A stretch of DNA of 7,222 bases from Thermoplasmata archaeon. GTDB taxonomy: Archaea > Thermoplasmatota > Thermoplasmata > Thermoplasmatales > Thermoplasmataceae. The stretch spans positions 1 through 7,222 of the forward strand of contig JAJZOT010000075.1 of assembly GCA_021847855.1 (NCBI GenBank), given 5' to 3'. The notes below the pieces were generated by a model. That model was not told the DNA's origin. It did not search any database and saw nothing but the letters and a program-made list of their open reading frames with translations. The translations under genes were made by a program, and so were the position numbers. Shown piece after piece: positions 1 to 5,069 of this stretch; the stretch's first letter is position 1, and every line of letters starts with the position of its first letter.

Positions 1-771
1 ATGATGGAAATAACAAGAGAATTCGGGTATTCAGAAACAACTTTCATTGGGAAGAGCGATCCAATCGACAGGCCAGTAAAGGTGAGAATTTTTGGACTCA
101 CAGGGGAAATGAGTTTTGCGGGCCATCCTTCACTGGGTACAGCTTACGTTCTGACAAAAGGAAAAGATGCTGATGCTTTAACCTTGGTTCTGGGAAAAGG
201 AAGTGTAAAGATTCGAATTGAGAAATCAGGCCATAACAGGCTTTTTGAAATGGATCAGGGAAATCCTGAATTTCTTGGGGATCACTGTAAAAGTGATGTT
301 GCCAGTGCCCTCGGAGTAAACCCTGATGTGCTTGATCCACAACTTCCTGTTGAGGGCGTTTCAACAGGGAATTCTTTCATTATAGTTCCGTTCAGGAATC
401 TTCAGGATCTTTCACGCATCAGGATAAACAAGGATACAGCCCAGGAATATCTGAAACTGCACAACGCCATGCATTTCTATCTTGTGACAAGAGAAACCGT
501 CTATCCGGACACTAAACTTCACTGCAGAATGATATATGAAAAAGGTGAGGATCCTGCTACAGGTTCGGCTGCCGGACCAGCCGCAGCATATATGCTCAAG
601 CACCATCTTACGGGGAGTGGAGAACAGGTATGGATAGAACAGGGGATAGAAATAATGAGGCCCAGCATGTTGAGAGTAACCGGCGATGTAATACGGGGTT
701 CTGTTGAGAATATTAAGGTTGCAGGCGCATGTTTTGAAGCGGGAACAGGAAAGTTGTCAATACCTGACTAA
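1..771 (+). CDS. PhzF-family isomerase/epimerase, 5' end cut off
   Basis: Visible 256 residues match the PhzF (phenazine biosynthesis-like) superfamily, whose fold resembles diaminopimelate epimerase and whose known members isomerise small hydroxy-acid or amino-acid substrates by acid-base catalysis. Motifs seen: YSETTF at residues 10-15, where E12 is the position of the catalytic glutamate of PhzF; GEMSFAGHPSLGTA at 35-48, the family's E-x-x-F-x-GHxTLG segment; GEDPATGSAAGP at 182-193, the second anion-binding loop; and EQGIEIMRPS at 213-222. The usual N-terminal strand (VDAF...GNPAAV, about 30-35 residues before the SET motif) is missing, so the ATG at base 1 is probably an internal methionine and the gene begins before the window. 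The gene ends at TAA 769-771. All recognised catalytic motifs are intact, so the protein looks functional. The substrate cannot be told from sequence. Confidence 0.9.
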   Translation: MMEITREFGYSETTFIGKSDPIDRPVKVRIFGLTGEMSFAGHPSLGTAYVLTKGKDADALTLVLGKGSVKIRIEKSGHNRLFEMDQGNPEFLGDHCKSDVASALGVNPDVLDPQLPVEGVSTGNSFIIVPFRNLQDLSRIRINKDTAQEYLKLHNAMHFYLVTRETVYPDTKLHCRMIYEKGEDPATGSAAGPAAAYMLKHHLTGSGEQVWIEQGIEIMRPSMLRVTGDVIRGSVENIKVAGACFEAGTGKLSIPD

Positions 772-785
772 AAATATCTTTATAG
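772..785 (+). promoter_or_regulatory. Archaeal TATA box for the wHTH gene
   Basis: The A-rich stretch AAATAT is followed by CTTTATAG (TTTATA at 779-784). Its centre lies about 32 bp before the ATG at 814, which predicts a start of transcription around 808 and a 5' leader of only a few bases. No Shine-Dalgarno sequence precedes the ATG, in keeping with leaderless expression. The box begins right after the stop codon of the PhzF gene, so the wHTH gene is probably transcribed on its own. Confidence 0.6.
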
Positions 786-813
786 GCAGTGAACCGTTAT
801 TCCATAAAGACAT

Positions 814-1251
814 ATGTTCAAAATGACTATTGTTTCAACACCAAGCAGGATCCTGGATGAAGATCTGGACAAGAACATCGCATATTTCCTGTCTGATATA
901 GGGTACATACCCAGGCTTAAACCCTCCACAGATTTTGCCACAATATCGAAAGCCGCCTATTTCCGTCTTTTCAAAGATTGTTTTCTCCTTAACTCGCAGA
1001 GGTACTGGACCGGAGATGAACTCCTGACATTTCTCAAGACCAGCAGGACCACACTCTACAGGCATTTAAACAAGCTGAAATCCATGGATCTCCTGGAAGA
1101 GGTGCAGGAAGGAAAAACAAAGAAATACCGTCTCAGGTCAGGTGACCTCGTCAGGGCGTGGAGCTGGGTTGAGGTAAATGTAAAGATGGCCCTTGAAAAT
1201 TATGGTAAATCCGTAAGGCATATTGTTGATCTCAGTCAGACCAGGCGATGA
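814..1251 (+). CDS. Winged-helix DNA-binding protein (putative transcriptional regulator)
   Basis: A 145-residue soluble protein. Residues about 66-112 read as a winged helix: TGDELLTFLKTSRTTLYRHL has the helix-turn-recognition helix pattern (the TSRTTLYRHLNKL segment is the recognition helix), then LEEVQEGKTKKYRLRSGD forms the beta wing with basic residues. The N-terminal 60 residues have no motif I know. Residues 114-140 (WSWVEVNVKMALENYGKSV) look like a long amphipathic helix that could dimerise. The layout is like ArsR/MarR-sized archaeal regulators but no specific family is recognised, and there is no obvious metal-binding cysteine cluster. The start ATG at 814 follows a TATA box at about 779-784. 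A second in-frame ATG at 823 would shorten the protein by three residues. Target genes and ligand are unknown. Confidence 0.72.
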   Translation: MFKMTIVSTPSRILDEDLDKNIAYFLSDIGYIPRLKPSTDFATISKAAYFRLFKDCFLLNSQRYWTGDELLTFLKTSRTTLYRHLNKLKSMDLLEEVQEGKTKKYRLRSGDLVRAWSWVEVNVKMALENYGKSVRHIVDLSQTRR

Positions 1252-1262
1252 ACTGATCATGT

Positions 1263-1274
1263 TATTATATAATA
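1263..1274 (+). promoter_or_regulatory. TATA box for the 106-residue hypothetical gene
   Basis: TATTATATAATA lies 12 bases after the stop of the preceding gene. Its centre (about 1268) is about 33 bp before the ATG at 1302, predicting a transcript that starts near 1294. AAGGGG at 1290-1295 could act as a weak Shine-Dalgarno if transcription starts slightly earlier, but the spacing fits a near-leaderless message better. Confidence 0.6.
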
Positions 1275-1301
1275 CAATATTATGGTGAGAAGGGGACAAT
1301 A

Positions 1302-1622
1302 ATGGCTAAGACTAATATTTCTTCTGTAATGGAGGCGCTTTTAACAATGGATGTAATAGAGATCAAGAAAGGTGGTAGCTATACAGTTATTTCAAATAGT
1401 GGAACAGACGAGCCCATGAAAACTGAGGGCGAATTTATCGGTTATACTCTTCTGGGAGAGGAGGGCGCAATATGTTTCAGAGTGAAAACCCCCGATGAAA
1501 AATCAAAGCTGAGGTTAATTCCTGTTTCAGGACTCATAGCAATAGAGTTCAGTGATGAGGAGCTTCTAAAACCCAGGAAAAAGGATCACAGCGACAGAGA
1601 AAAGATGACCTATATAAGCTGA
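1302..1622 (+). CDS. Small hypothetical protein, possible small beta-barrel
   Basis: A 106-residue protein that I do not recognise. It opens with a short helix-like segment (residues 4-18). An alternation of hydrophobic strands and turns follows: VIEIKKGGSYTVIS (18-31), GEFIGYTLLG (43-52), AICFRVKT (56-63) and LRLIPVSGLIAIEF (70-83). The order of strands, the G-x-F-x-GY turn and the final I-x-V-x-x-L-I-x-I strand recall small SH3-like or Sm-like barrels, but no diagnostic motif is present and this is only a fold guess. The tail from residue 84 is highly charged and probably disordered (PRKKDHSDREK). There is no signal peptide or membrane segment. The gene has its own TATA box, and its 3' end overlaps the opposing thpR gene by 13 bp (1610-1622). 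It follows the wHTH gene by 50 bp; any functional link is unproven. Confidence 0.75.
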   Translation: MAKTNISSVMEALLTMDVIEIKKGGSYTVISNSGTDEPMKTEGEFIGYTLLGEEGAICFRVKTPDEKSKLRLIPVSGLIAIEFSDEELLKPRKKDHSDREKMTYIS

Positions 1623-2125
1623 ACAGAATCAATTTCCTCATATATAGGACCGGAAGGCGTGAGGGTACTTCTGAAGAGGCAGACCCTGTCTATGGTAACT
1701 CTTTCATCCGGCACCTTCAATTTTTCAATGTGTGGATTTATTCTATCTCTTCCAAACCTGCCGATGGTAAGATGGGGAACAAAATTTCTCGAACGGGTTG
1801 CAAAACCCGGCAAAAGATCGCTGATGCGTTTGTATATCTCCAGAATCCCGGGATTGTCAAATATAAGAACAAGAACTCTTGGGTTGGACAGATCTGGAAA
1901 CGCGGTTATTCCAGAGAAACCGGATACCACTTTTCTTATAGAGATGGCCTTAACTGCTTCAGAAGCACTTTTTACGTCCCTTTCTCCAATATCTCCCAGA
2001 AACAGGTACGTGAGATGGAGATCCCTGGTCCCTGGTACCCTTACTGAGGGAAGAAGTGAAACCTGGCTGAGTAGATCCTCAATCCCCTCTGTTCTTGTCA
2101 CAGGGGAAGCAATGAAGGTTCTCAC
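1610..2125 (-). CDS. thpR: RNA 2',3'-cyclic phosphodiesterase / 2'-5' RNA ligase family (ThpR/LigT)
   Basis: A 171-residue protein of the 2H phosphoesterase superfamily. These enzymes open 2',3'-cyclic phosphates at RNA ends and in vitro can join tRNA halves through 2'-5' links. Both catalytic H-x-T motifs are present and well spaced: HLTYLFLG (H37, T39) and PHLTIGR (H118, T120). The family's closing signature FRSTLTPSGPIYEEI lies at 151-165. I chose the GTG at 2123-2125 (MRTFIAS, the usual ThpR beginning) rather than the ATG 39 nt upstream at 2164. The upstream ATG would add 13 unrelated residues, and the TATA-like element at 2146-2154 lies between the two. With its centre 24 bp before the GTG, that element predicts a leaderless transcript that would not contain the ATG. 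The gene is divergent from gcvH and its 3' end overlaps the opposing hypothetical gene. Length and motifs are normal for the family. Confidence 0.92.
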   Translation of the reverse strand: MRTFIASPVTRTEGIEDLLSQVSLLPSVRVPGTRDLHLTYLFLGDIGERDVKSASEAVKAISIRKVVSGFSGITAFPDLSNPRVLVLIFDNPGILEIYKRISDLLPGFATRSRNFVPHLTIGRFGRDRINPHIEKLKVPDERVTIDRVCLFRSTLTPSGPIYEEIDSVQLI

Positions 2126-2143
2126 AGTATAACAACAGATCAA

Positions 2144-2155
2144 GGTTAAATAATC
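2144..2155. promoter_or_regulatory. Shared divergent TATA element between thpR and gcvH
   Basis: The only AT-rich box in the divergent gap is GGTTAAATAATC. Read rightwards (TTAAATAA) its centre, near 2149, is 24 bp from the gcvH ATG at 2173. Read leftwards (TTATTTAA, preceded by an A-tract that fits a BRE) it is 24 bp from the thpR GTG at 2125. Both spacings predict leaderless transcripts. A single TATA box used in both directions is an inference; two slightly offset boxes within this stretch are possible. Confidence 0.6.
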
Positions 2156-2172
2156 TTTTTTCATAACAGCTT

Positions 2173-2553
2173 ATGTCTCAGGTTCCTGAAAATTTAAGAT
2201 ACACCAAGACTCATGAATGGATGAAGGCTGAAGGTGATACCGTATTGATTGGTATCACTGATTTTGCACAGAAACAGCTCACAGATATTGTGTATATTGA
2301 TCTTCCAAAGGCCGGTACCTCAAAGAAAGAGGGTGAAGTACTTCTCACAGTAGAATCTGTAAAATCGGCGGAAGATGTGTTCACACCTGTCTCAGGTGAA
2401 GTTGCAGAAGTTAACAACAGCCTATCCGACAACCCGGAACTCATAAACAGAGATTCATACTCCAACTGGCTTGTTAAGATCAGGACAACTGAAAACGTGC
2501 AGAGTAAAGGTCTTTCAGCTGATGAATACAGGAAGTTCATAGGCGAAAGCTGA
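2173..2553 (+). CDS. gcvH: Glycine cleavage system H protein
   Basis: A 126-residue lipoyl carrier protein that shuttles the aminomethyl group from glycine decarboxylase (P protein) to the T protein and is reoxidised by the L protein, in the cytoplasm. The canonical motifs are all there: YTKTHEW at residues 10-16, GITDFAQKQLTDIVYIDLP at 27-45, and VESVKSAEDVFTPVSGEV at 60-77, in which K64 is the lipoylated lysine. The C-terminal SYSNWLVKI segment (95-103) is also typical. The length is normal. ATG 2173 lies about 24 bp from the TATA-like element near 2149 and has no Shine-Dalgarno, so translation is probably leaderless. rlmE follows after 4 bp, so the two are one transcript. No other glycine cleavage gene is in the window. 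Lipoate-binding proteins of sulfur metabolism resemble GcvH, but nothing here suggests that role. Confidence 0.97.
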   Translation: MSQVPENLRYTKTHEWMKAEGDTVLIGITDFAQKQLTDIVYIDLPKAGTSKKEGEVLLTVESVKSAEDVFTPVSGEVAEVNNSLSDNPELINRDSYSNWLVKIRTTENVQSKGLSADEYRKFIGES

Positions 2554-2557
2554 TCCG

Positions 2558-3145
2558 ATGTCCGCAAGAAAGGACACATACTATTACAGGGCCAAATCAG
2601 AAAATTATGCGAGCCGGGCTGCATATAAACTGAAGGAGATCCAGGTGAAATTCGGCATAATAGGTCCGGGAGAGAATGTCCTGGAGATCGGTGCATCACC
2701 AGGGGGCTGGACCAGATATATTTATGAGATCACTGGAAAGCCGGTTGTTGCCATGGATATATCGCCCATGAAGTACATGGATAACGTGATTTTCCTTAAG
2801 ACGGATATAATGAGCGATGAATCCATTGAAAAGATTCGCGATGCTCTCAGACAGACAGGCATGGAGAATTTTCAGGCGGTACTTTCAGATGCCATGGTTA
2901 AGACCACGGGAAATGGAAGTATAGATCACTCGGCTTCATATGTCATTGCGGACAGGGTTATGGAAGTCGCAAAGATATTTCTTGCTCCGGGCGGTTCATG
3001 CGTCTTCAAGCATTTCCAGGGGGATATGACCCAGGATCTATTCAGGAAATGGAAGGACTCCTACAGGTTTTCCCGGATTACCAACACACGGGCATCCAGG
3101 CACGGAAGCAGGGAAATATACATGATCTTTAAGGGCAAATTATAA
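2558..3145 (+). CDS. rlmE: 23S rRNA (uridine-2'-O-)-methyltransferase RlmE/FtsJ
   Basis: A 195-residue SAM-dependent 2'-O-methyltransferase that modifies the ribosomal A-loop region in large-subunit maturation. The start region YYYRAKSENYASRAAYKLKEI is the RlmE signature. SAM motif I is LEIGASPGGWT (42-52). The K-D-K-E catalytic tetrad can be placed at K24 (AAYKL), D111 (LSDAM), K151 (VFKHFQG) and E186 (REIYMIF). The usual SDMAPN loop after the catalytic aspartate reads SDAMVKTTG, a variant that keeps D111. The protein lacks the C-terminal TRAM extension found in some archaeal members. It starts 4 bp after the gcvH stop and so is co-transcribed. Its TAA overlaps by 6 bp the 3' end of the converging TraB-like gene. 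FtsJ-type tRNA methyltransferases are the alternative, but overall fit favours rRNA. Confidence 0.94.
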   Translation: MSARKDTYYYRAKSENYASRAAYKLKEIQVKFGIIGPGENVLEIGASPGGWTRYIYEITGKPVVAMDISPMKYMDNVIFLKTDIMSDESIEKIRDALRQTGMENFQAVLSDAMVKTTGNGSIDHSASYVIADRVMEVAKIFLAPGGSCVFKHFQGDMTQDLFRKWKDSYRFSRITNTRASRHGSREIYMIFKGKL

Positions 3146-3790
3146 AATTTTTTCAAGCTTATATCCATTTTTTTCAAGCAGGTCTCTGGAATCGGGGAAA
3201 AATTCAAAATCAATATAGGCAAAGTGCCTTTTTCCCTTGAGGTTCTCCCGAAGCAGGGATTGAGCCACATATTCTGATCTAATCTTTTCCACCCTCCCAA
3301 TGCCCTTTATTTTGTTGACTTCATTGTTCCATTTGGTGACAAAATCCTCCGCTGAGGTGTCTTTCAGATCCATCTTCATGATCTTCTTCTTTCTCATGGA
3401 GTGCCTGATCAGGGTGAAGGTCTTCACATGTTTTGTATATGTCATGGAAAAATCATACTCGTTGAGATCAAGGGGCTTAACAGGGAGATCATTTTCCTTA
3501 GCATACCTGATCATCTCTATGTAGCAGGGCGATGGGGTCATTATCTCTCCATAAACTGAGAGTCTCAGGCCGTAGACAATCTCGAAATCTGAAAGATTCA
3601 TCTCAAAGGGGTCGTCAAGGAACGCCTTCATCCCCTCAACCTCTTCCGGTGAAAGGCTTATGCTCAACTGATCAGGCGTATGGACTTTAAGCGCATCCTT
3701 TAGCCTGTCGCCATCACTTATCAGCCCCTTTATCCCCACGAAAAGATAGAAGTATCTGCCGCTGTTCTGTTGAAAAACCTGGTAAAGCAT
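3140..3790 (-). CDS. Divergent TraB/TIKI-like protein lacking the usual catalytic residues (putative)
   Basis: A 216-residue soluble protein. I place it tentatively in the TraB/PrgY/GumN superfamily by order of segments. YFYLFVGIKG (13-22) stands where the family has its first GxxH strand and loop. TPDQLSISLSP (38-48) stands where the acidic 'VELD' strand lies. PSPCYIEMIRYAKENDLPVKPLDL (86-109) matches the 'EM..AI..A.e.ga.v.LiDR' helix and strand. RSEYVAQSLLRENLKGKRHFAYIDFEF (171-197) matches the 'ERD.yMA..L......v.aVvGagH' block. If so, the histidines of both GxxH motifs and the strand glutamate are replaced (GIKG, SISLS, IDFEF), suggesting a non-catalytic or differently active member. There is no C-terminal membrane domain. 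The start ATG overlaps the regulator's stop codon in TAATG, so translation is coupled to it. The 3' end overlaps rlmE by 6 bp. Existence as a gene is firm, family placement is not. Confidence 0.6.
   Translation of the reverse strand: MLYQVFQQNSGRYFYLFVGIKGLISDGDRLKDALKVHTPDQLSISLSPEEVEGMKAFLDDPFEMNLSDFEIVYGLRLSVYGEIMTPSPCYIEMIRYAKENDLPVKPLDLNEYDFSMTYTKHVKTFTLIRHSMRKKKIMKMDLKDTSAEDFVTKWNNEVNKIKGIGRVEKIRSEYVAQSLLRENLKGKRHFAYIDFEFFPDSRDLLEKNGYKLEKIL
3147..3174 (+). terminator. T-tract terminator of the gcvH-rlmE transcript
   Basis: Immediately after the rlmE stop come two T-runs on the plus strand, six T at 3148-3153 and seven T at 3168-3174, each followed by CAAGC. Archaeal RNA polymerase stops at oligo-T on the non-template strand without needing a hairpin, so this is a likely terminator. 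It lies inside the last codons of the opposing gene, where it encodes lysine-rich residues (EKNGYKLEK), so coding need could also explain the T-runs. Confidence 0.45.
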
Positions 3791-4740
3791 TATGACATTG
3801 CACTCTTTTTGCTATGCAATAATCTTATTAAATCATCTGGGTCGTATGTCTTTTTAAGTTCACTGAGGGTCACAAGGGGGCATCCTCCGAGATTATCCCT
3901 GCTGGTCTCCTCCCTGGTTATTATGAGGGGCTGCTGTTCAAATATGTCGCTCACGTTCTTAATTGCATTGGCCCTCTCCGGCCTGGAAAGAACATTCTCA
4001 AAAAGTCCCACAAGCATAAGGGCTTTTAACGTCTCGAATACAATAACGTCAAAAGGGGATCTGTTCATTGACTCATATGTGTAACCTGTTTTCTTTATTA
4101 TGTCCTCGAATTCACTGACAAATGGATCGCTTATCCTGCTCTGTTCGAGATTCATATTCAATTCAATGTTAAAGAGATCAATAGCTTTCCTGAAATCTGT
4201 TCTCAATATCTCCTCCAGTTTCAGGAAAACATCAACAGTAGCTGCGTTTCCGGATTCGTAAAGTGAAATGGATCTTCTGGAGAGGCCAACCCTCTTAGAA
4301 AGGTTCCCTATTGACATCCCTCTCATTTCTCTCGTTCTGTGGAGTTCCATTCCGTCGATAGAGATATAAAATCCACCAGGACCAGAGTAAACGTAAAGCT
4401 GATCACCATCAACATAACTGACAAAAGTATCCATCGATACTATTGGAACACCATGCCTGTAATAGACCACGTCCTGCTCAAGATCACCGCTTCCGCATTT
4501 TTCACCCACTACAATTGCAGCAGCTCCTGTTATTTTTGCCAGTTTCTGAATTTCAATAGCAGTGGCTAGGCGAAGTGTATCTATGTTCTGAAGTATCTTC
4601 AAAATAAATTTCTGATCTCCTCTTCTGGCAATTATGTCAAAGCTCACTAGCCCTTTCAAATCGGGTTCTGAGACCTTGAAACCTTCCTTCGCAAGGATAT
4701 CGTAAAGCTTGTGAATAACCACTCTTCGATGATCGTCCAC
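3790..4740 (-). CDS. Archaeal HTH-type transcriptional regulator (Xre/Cro-C1 HTH)
   Basis: A 316-residue protein matching the archaeal 'putative HTH-type transcriptional regulatory protein' family of about 320 residues. Counting from the GTG start, residues about 30-60 (SFDIIARRGDQKFILKILQNID) resemble a restriction-endonuclease-like fold, probably without nuclease activity. Residues about 131-180 form a Cro/C1-type helix-turn-helix (LHRTREMRGMSIGNLSKRVGLS, then RRSISLYESG), and the C-terminal half is a helical sensor or dimerisation region. I prefer GTG 4738-4740 to the ATG at 4779. The first 13 codons after the ATG contain a strong TATA box (ATTTTATACT, 4761-4770) placed 26 bp before the GTG, and family members begin close to this point (DDHRRVVIHKLYDIL). 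It leads a two-gene unit with the TraB-like gene. Inverted repeats upstream could be operators. Confidence 0.87.
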   Translation of the reverse strand: MDDHRRVVIHKLYDILAKEGFKVSEPDLKGLVSFDIIARRGDQKFILKILQNIDTLRLATAIEIQKLAKITGAAAIVVGEKCGSGDLEQDVVYYRHGVPIVSMDTFVSYVDGDQLYVYSGPGGFYISIDGMELHRTREMRGMSIGNLSKRVGLSRRSISLYESGNAATVDVFLKLEEILRTDFRKAIDLFNIELNMNLEQSRISDPFVSEFEDIIKKTGYTYESMNRSPFDVIVFETLKALMLVGLFENVLSRPERANAIKNVSDIFEQQPLIITREETSRDNLGGCPLVTLSELKKTYDPDDLIRLLHSKKSAMS

Positions 4741-4760
4741 GATTAATATGTATAGAATAT

Positions 4761-4780
4761 AGTATAAAATATTTTGCATA
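4761..4780 (-). promoter_or_regulatory. BRE/TATA promoter of the HTH regulator
   Basis: On the minus strand, TATGCAAAAT (4780-4771, BRE-like) is followed by ATTTTATACT (4770-4761, TATA). The TATA centre lies about 26 bp before the GTG at 4740, the classic archaeal distance to a leaderless start. It falls inside the reading frame that would begin at the upstream ATG 4779, which argues against that start. Confidence 0.7.
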
Positions 4781-4787
4781 GTTCCAG

Positions 4788-4819
4788 TGAGAGAAACATA
4801 TTGTTATGTATTTCTCTCA
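4788..4819. repeat. Strong inverted repeat upstream of the HTH regulator
   Basis: Arms TGAGAGAAA (4788-4796) and TTTCTCTCA (4811-4819) pair over 9 bp without mismatch. CATA (4797-4800) pairs with TATG (4805-4808) around a TTGT loop, leaving a 2-nt bulge. It lies about 48-79 bp upstream of the predicted regulator start, just beyond the BRE. That fits an operator for a dimeric HTH protein, possibly autoregulation. No T-run follows on either strand, so a terminator is less likely. Confidence 0.55.
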
Positions 4820-4905
4820 AAGTATGCCAGCAGAAATACAGTGATGCAAGTATCCTTGGGCTTATATCCATGTTCGAATGAAAAATGAACATGCACGATG
4901 GTCAT
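4804..4905 (-). CDS. Doubtful 33-residue small ORF
   Basis: An ATG at 4905-4903 opens a 33-codon frame (MTIVHVHFSFEHGYKPKDT..., ending LAYFERNT) closed by TAA at 4806-4804. Upstream on the minus strand GGTGA sits 5 nt before the ATG, a good archaeal Shine-Dalgarno, and an AAAAATATT stretch about 20 bp upstream could be a weak TATA. The stop falls within the inverted repeat 4788-4819. No family is recognised; it could equally be a fragment of a decayed gene or chance. Most genes here appear leaderless, so the Shine-Dalgarno counts for less. Confidence 0.15.
   Translation of the reverse strand: MTIVHVHFSFEHGYKPKDTCITVFLLAYFERNT
4869..4893. repeat. Inverted repeat CATGTTC / GAACATG
   Basis: CATGTTC (4869-4875) and GAACATG (4887-4893) form perfect 7-bp arms around an 11-nt A-rich spacer. 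The second arm overlaps the first copy of a CATGCAC direct repeat (4890-4896 and 4903-4909). It may be a protein-binding site; nothing recognised. Confidence 0.35.
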
Positions 4906-4961
4906 GCACTTCACCACTTTCCAATATTTTTACTCTTCCCAGGACTCACAGACCAAACAGT

Positions 4962-4974
4962 GGAAACAGTTTCC
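4962..4974. repeat. Odd palindrome GGAAACAGTTTCC
   Basis: Six-base arms GGAAAC and GTTTCC surround a single A. It lies about 96 bp downstream of the end of the HTH-ACT gene (read on the minus strand), far from any evident promoter. Possible binding site; chance cannot be excluded. Confidence 0.25.
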
Positions 4975-5069
4975 CTCGAGCACCGTAAATAAATTGATGT
5001 AAAGTGCGATCTTCTTTCAATGCTTACTGTCAATAGCCATTTCTGGAAAGGGACCGACCACAATATGGT

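Larger units (their letters stand above)
4741..5069. other. Intergenic region, about 330 bp, rich in small repeats
   Basis: This is the only long stretch without a convincing gene. It holds, left to right, the regulator's promoter (4761-4780), a 9+4 bp inverted repeat (4788-4819), a 7-bp inverted repeat (4869-4893), a direct repeat of CATGCAC with 13-bp period (4890-4909), and an odd-length palindrome GGAAACAGTTTCC (4962-4974). A 33-codon minus-strand ORF (4905-4804) with a GGTGA ribosome-binding site is doubtful. On the minus strand another frame stays open for roughly 50 codons between about 5063 and 4916, reading ...KWLLTVSIERR... and SIYLRCSRETVS..., without a good start. Together these could be decayed coding sequence, but I cannot name a parent gene. 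No tRNA fold or C/D box pair was found. Confidence 0.5.

Noticed and set aside
1282..1302. Six-codon upstream ORF (MVRRGQ) whose stop overlaps the start of the 106-residue gene
   Set aside because: The predicted transcription start (about 1294) lies downstream of its ATG, so it would not be in the message.
1659..2132. 157-codon plus-strand ORF across thpR
   Set aside because: It is antisense to thpR, whose H-x-T motifs are clear, and its translation shows no family features.
2211..2699. 162-codon minus-strand ORF across gcvH and rlmE
   Set aside because: Shadow of two unmistakable genes, spanning their junction.
4741..4779. N-terminal hydrophobic segment of the HTH regulator as a membrane anchor
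   Set aside because: The residues arise from reading through the promoter; the GTG start downstream is favoured.
4869..4886. GTTCGAAT resembling the T-loop of a tRNA
   Set aside because: The flanks do not form a T-stem and no anticodon, D or acceptor arms are present nearby.
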